64,000 nt of DNA from assembly GCF_963678635.1 (NCBI RefSeq), contig NC_087069.1, positions 48,873,892 to 48,937,891 of the forward strand, in the 5' to 3' direction. The stretch is from Symsagittifera roscoffensis. Taxonomy: Eukaryota; Xenacoelomorpha; Acoela; Convolutidae. Position numbers and translations under genes: made by a program. Shown piece by piece: positions 10,741 through 21,279 of the stretch (its first letter is position 1; each line of letters opens with the position of its first letter). Under the pieces are notes generated by a model. That model was not told the DNA's origin. It did no database searches and worked only from the letters and a program-made list of their open reading frames with translations.

Positions 10741-11972
10741 TGTAGCTTAAACTTTCGTTCCATTAGGAAAGATATATATATCTTGCACATGTCGCAACAT
10801 GGCTGGGTCCATGGTCAACTACAATTCGCGAAGTTTCATCAAACCACTTCACAAACTCAGATAAATATTCCATGCAACTAAATTTTAAAACTTCTGAGAT
10901 TAAACTTTTCCTGAAGATGAACAAAAAAGCTCTAGGGGCATGCAACTTTGTATATTTTTTAGCAACAACGAATTGATTTTATAGTTTCGCAATTACTATT
11001 AATTGATTGCCACATTTAAATTTGAGTTTCGTGCAGCAATTTATGCTTTATCTTCCTTGCTGGTTCTGGCAAGGGTGTCATGATATACCGAACAAGGGTG
11101 CTCGTATACTGGTCTCGAATACAAAAAATATATTGAATAAAACTTTGATAAACTATGTATTTTGGACTGAAATGTGGGTCGAGTCAATATGTCCAATTAA
11201 TTTGCCTCAATTCATTTTGGAACGTAATGAGCGCGATATAATTCGCCATACATAAATAATTCGTGCATTGAAACTCTTAAATAATAGTTGAGCGATTTTC
11301 AACACAATTCGTTGGGCGAAAGCAAGGAAACTCGCTTGGCAATGCGTAGATTACAAGATCGATCCTCGCAGGATGACAACTATCTCGAAAAACAACCCAG
11401 TCATTTTTTCCTGACTTTCTTCGAAAGTCGGAAACGGAAATTAAAAAATAACGTTTATAGCTAGGCTAGTTACCTGACGTAACCTCAAAAAATAAACAAA
11501 TTTTCATGCAAAAAAAACGATAGAGCTGTTCGCCATCTAAAACGTAGCCAGTAGACAAAATAACCTTTTTCAATGCATTCAAGGCGAAACAAAAAAAATA
11601 TTCAATTTTCGAATTCAAAGAAAAAAAAGCGTTTGAGCTCTTTGAATTTCAAGGATCATTATTGATTGAAACTTTTTTGATCATAATAACTCAAATTGAA
11701 AAAATGGGTAACATCGAGCAATAGGTACCATTTTTGTTCGGGTAACATTTCTTAAAACTAAAATCTAATTTCGAAATTAGGAACCAATCACTTTCTTTCG
11801 CGTTTTTAATTTCGTAGTTGGAGAGCGAAATGTGCCTGCCTTTTAGCAAACCAAAATGATTTGATCTCAGAAGTCCGCAAATACATAAGTGCAAAAATAT
11901 GCATAAATGCACTTGTGCCTTTTTAGAGAATTGTAGGACGCTTTTTCCTGAGAAAAAAAAACAACAATCAAC
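10741..11972. other. Intergenic DNA; one weak tRNA-like fragment
   Basis: I see no gene. ORFs of up to 82 codons have no family resemblance. Near 11315-11385 a stretch containing GGCGAAAGCAAGG and AAGATCGATCCTCGC vaguely resembles tRNA A- and B-box order, but no stems can be paired. A perfect hairpin, GACTTTC-TTC-GAAAGTC, lies near 11413-11429. Confidence 0.4.
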
Positions 11973-12452
11973 ATGACCTTTAAAAAAATGTCTTCATTAC
12001 GTTCATTAACAGTTAATAAAGTAAAAAGGCAATTTATCTATCATGTACATACATTTCTAAAAAAAATAGTACTGAACCAGCTCAAAAATAACTTCTATTT
12101 AGAGTGTTTTTCAAGACTCCATTTTATCCAAGAAGCAGTTAAATTATATCAGAAGAATCCCTATGCAAAAAAAAACGAAGAAGTTCAACAGACAGCGCTA
12201 TCTCAAAAAATGTATGTTTTTAAAATAACTAATTTTTACTTGAAAAACAGACTTCTTTATCAAAACAGGTTCAGAGCAAGAACACCAAGCATAGTTAGCG
12301 TTCAAGTGTCAAGGAAAAAGGCCACCGACGAAACGTGTTTGAACTTTCATATTTCAAAAAATATAACTAGCGAGAAAAAATATTTAACAAAATATGTCAA
12401 AATAAGTCAGACTCTTCGTCGGTTTCTGAAACATAAAGAATTTTTTCGTTAA
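11973..12452 (+). CDS. Unrecognised 159-codon ORF, basic product
   Basis: This is the longest open frame in the host DNA outside the two named genes. In AT-rich DNA a frame of 159 codons without a stop is uncommon by chance, which is the only reason to list it. The product is rich in Lys, Arg, Asn and Phe, has no signal peptide, no clear membrane segment and no motif I recognise. The A-rich base use is like the flanking non-coding DNA, which argues against a real gene. It lies among old repeats and could also be a remnant of one. Confidence 0.2.
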   Translation: MTFKKMSSLRSLTVNKVKRQFIYHVHTFLKKIVLNQLKNNFYLECFSRLHFIQEAVKLYQKNPYAKKNEEVQQTALSQKMYVFKITNFYLKNRLLYQNRFRARTPSIVSVQVSRKKATDETCLNFHISKNITSEKKYLTKYVKISQTLRRFLKHKEFFR

Positions 12453-12459
12453 CAATCGC

Positions 12460-13584
12460 ACAAAAAAAACTAATTTAGAGCTTTATCAATATTACAAAAT
12501 TTTTGGACTAGCATTAATTGGACTCGCACATAATCGCCAAAGATATCAATCACAACCTTCCAGTATCTTGCACTTTCACTTTAATGTGTTATTCTTATGT
12601 AAAAAGTCCAATTAAGTTCACATGTACATTTTCAGCTGAGGTTCCAATCAACTAGGCAGCTAAAAATCAGTGCATGCAAACGAAGCCAACAGACAGTTGG
12701 AAAAGATTCAAAAACCTCTACAAGAGCAACAAAAAATCAAATGCCTGAAGAGTCAATGAAAAAAAAAGTTTTCATCTTTAGAACTCAAAAAAAGTTCAGA
12801 TAATTTTATGACTGAAATTTTTAAATGAAACCGATTTGTTTCTGCTAAAAAAAAAGAATATTTTTTTTCCGTTGGAATTTCAGAAAGTTCTATTTCTTTT
12901 TTGAAACTAAAAGTCACTCGGAATTTTTAGGCAACTTTTGTGTTGAGAAGGGAACTTGTTTAGAAAAACAGAAGGCATGAGGCGAAAATCACATCTGAGG
13001 CGAAAATCAAGTCCGCGCAAGAGTTGCAAAGCATTCTTTCTGAAAAACAAAACGGAACAAAAATCAACACGAACGAAAAAAGTGTATTCACTACGTTCAT
13101 TGACATAAAACCTGCAACGCACTTGAATCACAAAAACCTTTTTGGGGGAAACGTACTGCTTCGTTCATTAATTTAACAAATACAACCCTGCGAAGAAAAA
13201 ACTTAGTGGTTAACTTCGAATCCTCAACAGTTCCAACCACTCTCGAAGATTAAAAAAAGATTACGTAACAGGATCCGTTTTTAAACTAATTTTCCAAACC
13301 CCGGAGAAAGCTTGAAGGCGGTCAAGTTTGGTTTCATCAAAGACCTATTGTTTGTTTTTGGATTGCAAAAAAAAATTAAAGCTCTGCTTCGACAAATCTT
13401 CGTTTGTCAGACTAAATTAGACAAAAAATCGAGAGGCTCCACTCCCTTTTTTAAAACTTCCAGAAATTTAAAGCTGTTTTTTTTTTTCTACCTTTCCAGC
13501 GCTCTACCTTTCCTACGCTCTTTCTTGCATTTTACCGCTCTTTCTTTTCTCGCATTTTTCAAGTAATTCAATCTGATTGTTTGA
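12460..13584. other. Intergenic DNA without a recognised feature
   Basis: A-rich sequence with short ORFs in both directions, the longest 84 codons. None resembles a known protein. I see no tRNA-like element and no strong repeat here. Confidence 0.4.
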
Positions 13585-14290
13585 TTAAAACAAAGGCGAA
13601 GCTCAACTTCGCACAATTTGCGATACAAGTATGAATGACAATGATTAAAATCAAACCGAAAAATTGAAGAAAAAAAACGTCAAAAAATCGTGTTTGTCAA
13701 AAAAATTGCAAAAGCCGAAAAAAAATTGCCTGCATCATTCGAAACTTTACAAAGACCTTTCGGAATTCTAGAAAGAAACCAAGTTTTCAAAAAAAATCAT
13801 TTCCGCGGAACTGGAATCAAACTCTTTCGTCTCAAGCATGGAGTTAAAGAAACTTCTAAGAAAGCTGAACCTTCCAAAAAAAATAGGTCTACTGTAGTTA
13901 TGCTGACAAAAATAAACAGACGGACGATAGCCCGAAAAAAAACACAAAACTCTAGTTTGCAAAAAAAAACAGGACCCGTCGAAAAAAATAACAAAAAAAT
14001 GATTCTTAGATGTGACTACAAAGCCAAAAAATTGTAAGCAGACAAATTAGAGGCCAAAACTTCTTTGAAACCGAAAAATTACCGTTTGAAAAAAAAACAA
14101 ATTCTAGTCAAATTCAAACCCAGGACCATTGCGTCCGAGGCGTATTCGTTATCTTCAGGCTAATTGTGCAGGAGACACAAAACAAATTTGATATCATTAT
14201 GAACCGAGGTAACACCAGGAGTCCAGATGAGTCCTGTGAACAAAGTTATTTAAGGGAAAAAAGTCTTTTACCCGATTGCAGTACCCTTGC
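13585..14290 (-). repeat. SINE-like repeat, longer form, copy B
   Basis: A diverged and partly longer copy of the repeat at 10318-10740. Shared landmarks on the minus strand are TTGCGACAAGCAAGGGTA, CAAACTAGAGTTTTG, ATCGTCCGTCTG, TTTATTTTTGTCAG, CTTTCTAGAATTCC and CATACTTGTATCGC. Near 14165-14110 it also holds a tRNA-like core (TTAGCCTGAAGATAACG, then GGTCCTGGGTTTGAA) that aligns with the one at 10000-9950. The 115-codon lysine-rich ORF across it comes from the A-rich body and is not a gene. Confidence 0.4.
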
Positions 14291-14439
14291 TTGTCGCAAA
14301 AGTAAAGAAATCAGAAGTCAAACTGCGAAAACTTAAATTTGAGCCTGAAAAAAAAGCTTTTCCTGTAAAGTAAAAACGAAAAAAAAATTATCGCGACCTA
14401 TAATGGTGACTAAACTACGTCCATCGACTCTTAAAAAAA

Positions 14440-14650
14440 CTGGCACTCGTAAAAAAGTCGGATTCGAACGTTTGATCCTTCACGGCAAAACCCCGTTCTT
14501 TACCACCACACTACTGGACCCACTATTTCATGAAAAATAACTTCATTAATAAAACTAGCTATCAAATGATTCAGTTAAGCTAGTTATTAACCCGAATAAA
14601 AGTCAATATTCCAGTTTGGTAACGCTTGCTAATACAAGCGTAACAAAAAT
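14440..14650 (-). repeat. SINE-like repeat head with tRNA-like region
   Basis: On the minus strand the copy opens with TTACGCTTGTATTAGCAAGC and CCAAACTGGAATA, then reaches GTGGGTCCAGTAGTGTGG, a good A-box region (TAGTGTGGTGG), and CGTTCGAATCC in the B-box position. A four-base-pair anticodon-like stem can be drawn around GGTTTTG. The T stem and acceptor stem do not pair, so this is a tRNA-derived repeat or pseudogene, not a working tRNA. Confidence 0.4.
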
Positions 14651-17025
14651 TTTATAGAAATTTGATCTTGAAGCACCTGATATTGAATGAAAAAGCTGTT
14701 AAAACGTGAGGCACTTAAATTAAGCTTTATTTGATTGCGAAAAATTGGATGAGCATTAGAAGTTTTGACCAAAATGGTTGAAAAAATAGGATCATCAACT
14801 TTGGCAACGTTCATCCTCAAAAATTTAAAAAACATTCAATACAAAGTTGGAAACGCCAATTAGAACAACCAAACCAAAAAAAACTTGATTGAAAAGTTTT
14901 GGAAATAACATATACCACGTTGAAGCTTTGAATTACAAATAAGTTTATGATTGGCACTTACGACAGCATCAGTATGTGTTTATCATTCCGCTAGGAATTC
15001 AATAAACTGAAGTACATTTTTGAAACGTGAAGTCATTCACGTTTTTCGTTTTTGTTGTTCTATGGTGAAATTGTCCTTCATTGAACAAAGAGAAATGAAG
15101 TGAACTGAAAGAAATCATACTGCAAAAAAAATGAGCACGAACAAATTGGAATACTTTTCCTTGGAAAAAAATCATCAAGACCTAAATAAGTGAAAATCAA
15201 TTCGTTCTTTTACATAGAAAAAAACAATTGCAGTTGAAATATTGTATTCTATGAACAACTATTTATGACCAAACTACCTCTTCGATGACCCAATTGGATT
15301 TGAACAAAAAAATACCCGTGATTTTTTTCTACAAGCGGAACCTTTGTTTTACTGACTAATAATCCAATCAATCTCAAATAAAACAAATGGAATTCAAAAT
15401 TGGATTTGAAATTTGAATTTACACGTCAGGTTAAGGAAGGCACTCAAAAATTAGAGAAAAAAATTTTAGTTTTCATTGTAAGCTACAGTAAGCAACAGTA
15501 AATGAGTAAGAATAACTTTATAAATCTATTCACAAAAGATACCACTATTTTTCACAATATCAGTTGAAATGAAATGTACGCATGGTTTAGGGAAATTTGG
15601 ATTGCTTCTTTGTTTTATTTACACCGTAGATGCTCAACCGCACAAAGTTAGCACATTGCATTAAGTTAATGACGTTTAACTCAAGTACATGTTTTAAATA
15701 GAAGCTTAATTTTAGCTTTGAAAACTTTCAATACCACTTTTTTGGTCCGGGTTATCTTAACCATGAACGAAAATTTTGAAGTCAGTTTATTTGTTTTCAG
15801 ACAGTGGTGGGGTTTGGAGGCTATACTTTTGAGGTATTTTAGAGCTTTGCCGAAAACCCAGAATAACCATATATAGCCACATCTTTGAAAGTCAAGCATG
15901 TTTGTTAAATTTTCCACAATGACTTTCCTTTTGACCAAAATTTATGATAGATATTTGTACGGTTGATCATTTCAGAGGAATTGCAATAACCATAACACTA
16001 GTATTACCAAGCAAAACACTGGTTATCTCAATTCGAAATGAAGACAAAAATAAACACGACACGAAAGGATAATATGATATTTTATTGTATTTGTTCAATG
16101 AAAATCAGGTTAGTGCAAGTTTTTCATTATGAAATTGTTTTTTGAGATTAGTTATTATTAGATACAATATTTATTATACCTCTTCGAATAGAAAATCGAA
16201 TACCATAACATGTCAGCGAGCTCACTTACAATTTGGTCAATAAAATAAAGAAATGATACGAAAAAATTTAAATCCGTCTGCTACCCTGTCATACTTTTTA
16301 TTATCAGTTAGTTTCAACAATGACCATGGTTAGTACCAGAAAAAAAAACAAATCGATAGAAACTGAAATTCAAATTTAACTGGCTAGCACAAAAATATTT
16401 TCCATTCATATCACGTGGGCCGAACACACAATCCAACTATCAGTAAACGCAAAAAAAATCATTAAGCTGAGTATAATACTTTCGACTAAATGTATTTAAT
16501 CAGATATAAAAAGCATAGTTGATCAGCTTTGCTGACTGTTTTTAGATAGAATCCGACCTGCTTTTGTAATAAATTGACAATTCTTGAGTAGCTATTTTTG
16601 TAATCAAATTGATTTTTGACGCCATGATTACAAGGTTTGGAAATTTCAGTAATAGAAACTTAGCAAAAACAACTAATTATTTAATCTACACATCAATAAT
16701 GAGCACACAAAGCAGTTTATTATAGGGCGACAAATTCAGCATGATAACATTTCTGACAACAGCGAGTCTACCATAGAGCTCTTCGCTAAATTAAGTTCTT
16801 TTGATGGTACAAACAAAATTGAGCGAAAATGATTTCTAAAACTACGCAGCTGATTGTTTTTCAGTTGAATTATTTACATTATTTTACGAAAAAAAAACAG
16901 TCAATGCAAAAATTTTGCAATAAAAGAAGCTTATTTCCTTTCACGCCTTCTGACGCTGTTTTCGGACGATGCAAATTTCATATTTCGAAGATTTAGTTTT
17001 TTGAATTTAGAAATCATTTTTTTTT
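14651..17025. other. Intergenic DNA downstream of the sphingomyelin synthase gene
   Basis: AT-rich sequence without a recognisable gene, RNA or repeat. The longest ORF (85 codons, 15681-15938) has no family resemblance. A possible minus-strand AATAAA for the upstream gene lies at 16716-16721, about 310 bp past its stop codon, but this is weak. Confidence 0.45.
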
Positions 17026-18752
17026 CTAATTGAACTTCTGATCTCGTATCGTTAAATTTAATTTCCTCGTCAGCTCAGACAAGTAAGCCGGTTTGGCAAA
17101 TGGCCACTGATACAACACATTTTTATGCTCTCTAAATTCTTCTGCAAAAGGATAAGTTGGATAAAACCAACTGGACGTATGCCTAGCATCGACCAAAGCG
17201 TGATAGTAGTTAAAACATAGCACACAGACTACAAGCGCGATGAGAATGTCTACTGAGTAATGTTCTCTAGCACAAATGATGAAGAAGGTTCCCAGTACAT
17301 TTAGAACGAAGACACATTTCCGAAGAGGCCAGAAGCTTTCAGGTGTGTAGTGGCACACAAACAAGCTCAGAAGTGTGATTCCACTTGTATGACCTGGAAC
17401 AGTCAAAGAAAAGTAAAATTTGCTCAGGGTTGATTGTCCAGTATATAGTATTTTCAATTTTGCGCTGACACAGAAGTTAACACCACCGCATGCCTTTACC
17501 CAAGAAAACAATTGAAAAAAAAAAAACAAAAAAAAATGGAGTGAATGGTTAAAAGTGATTCAACAATTTGCATGTTTTTCGAGTTCAGTCAAAACTTTTT
17601 CATCCAGCATATCAACCTGTGATCGTAAAACAGCCATAATTTCCAAAAAAAAACTGTTCTAAAAACAAAAACAGGAACAACGTAACCTGAAAACATGTAG
17701 TCCCCGCATATTTTCACGCCGTTGATGTAAAGCCCCCCATGCAAGTAAATATTCACAGTCCTCTGAAGATACTCGAAGGGAGTTGTGGCAAGAATGCCCT
17801 CGTGGCACTGTATGTCTGAGTGAGGTATAGGTATCGTGGTTAGAAACATGCTGGCAGCTCGCAGAAGGAACACGGTGCCAGCAATATTGGCCAGTCGGCA
17901 CCAGATCAAAGCACGGTCGCTCCTGATTAGCAGCGTGCATATAGCTGAAACGTGACCAAATGAGCTTTTAATTTTCTTTAACTTTACTCGGAACAACGAA
18001 GCTATAATCAAGGATTCTTAGATAATCCATACCAAAAACAGAACGTTTAAATCCAGCGCAAGTCACGTTCTTCTGATATAGTCCAAAACCTCAATTTTGA
18101 TATACCTCATCCTGACAAACAATGATGACGCGTCCAAACATGTGATGATATGGGATCGAAACATCCGACTTTGTAGAACATTGATGACGCGTCCAAACAT
18201 TTGATGATATGGGATCGAAACATCCACCTTTGTGATTTTTGATGACGAGGTCCTGCGATTTGCATTGAAAGCCCCAGGCCAGCTAAGTTCTTCTTTCGAA
18301 ACTCCATCGTTCCAACCGTCGTTGCATTACAATCGTCAAAACCTAACCATTTTGCTGAACCAGCACCACTTCTGCTAATCGAAAAAAAGATAGAGGGAAA
18401 CGTTATATCCTCTTTGTAGTTTAACCAATGTCCTACATTTTCAAGGAATTAAAATTATGTACTACATACCCAAACAGAGCAGCGTTATCGCCACTAATTC
18501 ACAATACTCCATCCCCGCTCCAAGCAATTGAGGTGTATATTGATGAGCAAAGTCATTTAAGGGAGTGTGTGCTTGAACAGCTACAAGGTTATTATGCGCA
18601 ACCACCATCATAAAGCTGCAGACAAACAGGCACAAGAAGAAGTAGGAAGTACAGAACAGAAAATTTGAGTAGTTGTTAGGATCCATGATTGTTTTTGGAG
18701 AGCGTTGATTGAAACTCCCAATGGAGGCCATTTGTGCATTTTTAGATGGCAT
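17026..18752 (-). CDS. Sphingomyelin synthase-related phosphotransferase, three exons
   Basis: Exons are 18752-18470, 17944-17687 and 17393-17026 on the minus strand, with GT-AG introns of 525 and 293 bp, giving 302 residues. The family moves a phospho-head group from a phospholipid to ceramide, making sphingomyelin or ceramide phosphoethanolamine in Golgi, ER or plasma membrane. The evidence is strong. LLRAASMFLTTIPIP (about 122-136) is the D2 motif, CGDYMFSGHTSG (174-185) is D3 and REHYSVD (223-229) is D4. The triad is His182, His225 and Asp229, with exactly the 43- and 4-residue spacing of human SMS1. Six hydrophobic segments can be drawn. There is no SAM domain, so it is shorter than human SMS1 or SMSr; substrate cannot be told from sequence. 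Codons split by introns restore Ala95 and Gly181. The start is the first ATG of the open frame. A solo LTR lies 206 bp upstream in the same orientation. Confidence 0.9.
18123..18240. repeat. 59-bp tandem duplication inside intron 1
   Basis: Two nearly identical units, each with GATGACGCGTCCAAACAT and GATATGGGATCGAAACATCC, lie 59 bp apart, followed by a fragment GATGACGAGG. They sit in the first intron of the sphingomyelin synthase-related gene. No function is suggested by the sequence. Confidence 0.85.
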
Positions 18753-18958
18753 TTCAGATTCAGCAAAACCGGAAAAAAAAAGCTATTACAACTCTTAGAG
18801 CTGACTCACATTCTATTATTTGAAATTAAAAGAGATACAATTTTTTTTTAAAAAAAAAACTAAATCACGAAAGGGGCCCTTCCGTTTAGTTACGGTAAGT
18901 GCACAAGCTGGATAGGGCCATACCAGCGATATGAATGCATATACATATCAGCAATGAA
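18753..18958. other. Short region between the sphingomyelin synthase gene and the solo LTR
   Basis: These 206 bp separate the start codon from the LTR edge and must hold the 5' UTR and what is left of the native promoter, unless transcription begins in the LTR. The stretch is T- and A-rich near 18838-18865. I see no certain TATA box. Confidence 0.4.
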
Positions 18959-19640
18959 TGTAACATTCGTCTACTGCAGTCACACATGAAGCTCAAGAAA
19001 AATAGGCCCTTAACCATTGGCTCAAGAGTCAGGGACACTATCTCTTGTGTTTTTCCACCTCAAATCAGTCGAAGCCAATTCGGTTCGCTTGTGACATGAG
19101 ACTACGACCCGTTACAGCTTAAGGCCACTACCAAAATATCCCCCACCCTAGAAATAAGAACGTCCCCATACTTAGGTCTCAAAATACCCAAAATACATGA
19201 ACGCCGTTAAAAACCGGGTCGGAACAATCCGTTAAGTTACTTTTTGTTAGACAGTGGAACTTTGATCCATTTCAGATGGATCAACCTAAAACTCGCCTTA
19301 CCTCAACATATTAATCACAAAACACACTCTAGAATTTTAAGTGTCTGGAAGTTTAACCTTGAGAAAAACGTAATTTTGGAGTGAAGTTTTAATTTTAAAA
19401 AATTCGAATGGAGCCTGTCATGCTCAGTTTTCTCGAACCAACTGAAAATGCAAAGTGAAAAATCAGAACGACCGAATGAACAATTGCGGGAAACTACTCA
19501 AGAAAACGGCAGGAAATTGCTATTCGCAATTTCTCGATACGAAATAATAATAGAGTAGAGCTGTCTTATCCCGAAAACAGGAGAATAGAATACTGACTTG
19601 AGAAAAGACGCCTATTCGAATGGAACAGAGTGGACCTTCA
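18959..19640 (-). mobile_element. Solo LTR of the element 2 family (fossil)
   Basis: The left half (18959-19320) is closely similar, in opposite orientation, to the R-U5 half of the LTR of element 2 (about 44290-44653). It ends in the same GAATGTTACA type of terminus. The outer edge is uncertain: TGTTCC on the minus strand at 19627, or 19640, where flanking ATGAA and ATGGA nearly match as a target-site duplication. No PBS follows it and no polypurine tract precedes it, so it is a solo LTR. It shares with element 2 the palindrome near 19264-19282 and a high density of CTCAAG/CTTGAG. Its U3 has diverged strongly, so it is old or from another subfamily. Confidence 0.7.
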
Positions 19641-19647
19641 ATGGAAG

Positions 19648-20533
19648 TGTAACATTCGCCCAAATATCACACAGCGACGGAGCGTAGAAAAAGTACCTAT
19701 TGACGACTGGCAGGCGTCAGTTACCTTAATTCCACTCGTTTTTCACCGTCTCGACCTTGCCAGTTGATTTTCTGGTCTGTCTAGGGCAAAGTAAAAAGTT
19801 ACTATTTTTAGGCCATCAGTCAAACGACTTTTGATCAGCTTTCGTTTGCATGCGAACACAACCACATAGCTGAGTCTCGGATCCTCAGACTACGTGATTG
19901 TCATTAAAAACACGGCTCGAACCACCTATTTCTATATGTTTTTGTGTGACAGTTTTATATTAAATCCATTGGAGATGGATTGACCTTTTCCTTTCTCTAT
20001 CTACTCATGCTCTGAAATATTAAATAATAACGGTGTTTAATTCAGATCTAGGACATTACAGCAACTGTTATGGCTAGTTTACACAGTCCCTTCACATATA
20101 ACAGTCTCTGGGGGACCAAGCCTCCGCTCCCGTGATTTTCTTGAGACAACACTCTTATCTCCTATATTTCGTGTCCCGGGAGGGTTCCGTGGTATTTCTC
20201 TTCCCCCCACTGAAGCCTCCGTCTCCACAAATATCCGTCACTAAGGTCCTTATCGTGTGTTATTGCCACGATAAGAGGCTCCGTAATTTTCTCGTCTCGG
20301 ATACAACCGTTCGTCACAAAATATGGCGTCGTTCTGATTTTTCTCTATTTTATTCAAAATGGCCGTCTTTTTTCTATTTCTCAGAAATGTTCTCCTTCAA
20401 ATCGAAATTTTAAAAATAAAAATTCCAGAACATTCTGACCCTCCGTCGCAACACTTTTCTGTTCGTAAGGCCTTTAGTCACTTTTTTTTCCGTCGCGGGA
20501 AGGTTATACTGTGTCATCCGGCGGAATGGCACA
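19648..20533 (-). repeat. 3' LTR of element 1
   Basis: 886 bp, with TG...CA ends. It matches the copy at 43197-44082 base for base except one position in an A-rich stretch near 20417. It contains an imperfect palindrome (AATCCAT...ATGGATT, 19963-19981) that is also present, with changes, in the LTR of element 2 and the solo LTR. Confidence 0.97.
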
Positions 20534-20571
20534 TACTCCCCGGACAAGTCTCCATCAATGTCCCTATTGAT
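20534..20571 (-). promoter_or_regulatory. 3' polypurine tract region with adjacent hairpin
   Basis: On the minus strand, directly before the 3' LTR, the sequence reads TTGTCCGGGGAGTA, the expected place and composition for the plus-strand primer. Just upstream is a perfect 6-6-6 hairpin, ATCAAT-AGGGAC-ATTGAT. The same unit, with a covarying stem, recurs in the middle of both elements. Confidence 0.7.
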
Positions 20572-21279
20572 CGCACAACACCGGGTTATCGTCAAGTAGG
20601 TATCCAGTTTTCTGTAACCAATCTTACAAATCGCATAAGAAAATGAAATTTATCTACTCCACCTCAACTCACTACGTGTTCACAAATGGCATCGTACTAC
20701 ATCTCACTGCCTTTCAACATTTTCACAAAAGTTGCACCATGAGGAGTGTCCTAGATAAAATTTCCTTTCTGACTACTTACGTCATCTCGCCATAAAACTT
20801 CTTTTCGCTTCTGATTAAAAAGTGGGACGTGGCACGGCCACGCACCCGTTAAAATTAACTTAACTTCACTCACCAAGTATAATTAGTCATTTATGCGGTC
20901 CTTTCAATATTAAAACTAAGAAACTCTGTGGCTAGGAAAGTTATTGAGTTACCCACCCTTCTCGAGCGAGTTTACTCAAACTTACCATGTCGCCACACAG
21001 TGAATTTGTGTCTTACACAGGTTAAAAACTTCAGTCGGGAATAAATAGGTAAATATACTCACCTATGCTCCTTATATACATACATAGATAGTAGTAACTA
21101 AAATCAACAATTTCAACAATTTTAACAATTGCAACAATTTTCAAAGTTTGGTCTGACCAAACTAAATCAAAACAAAAAGTTTCACAAGTTCAATAATCAA
21201 AACTTGGTTGATTTGTTCAAGTTTTTACACACAAAGACAATCAAGTTTTTTCTCCTTCTCTTCTCTTCCTCCGTCATCT
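20572..21279 (-). other. Non-coding 3' region of element 1
   Basis: About 700 bp between the end of the large accessory ORF and the polypurine tract. It is AT-rich, includes repeated CAACAATTT-like words near 21110-21150, and has no coding potential that I can support. Confidence 0.6.

Noticed and set aside
14440-14540. A functional tRNA gene (Lys-like loop)
   Set aside because: The A and B boxes are good, but the acceptor and T stems do not pair and the base before the anticodon is not T.
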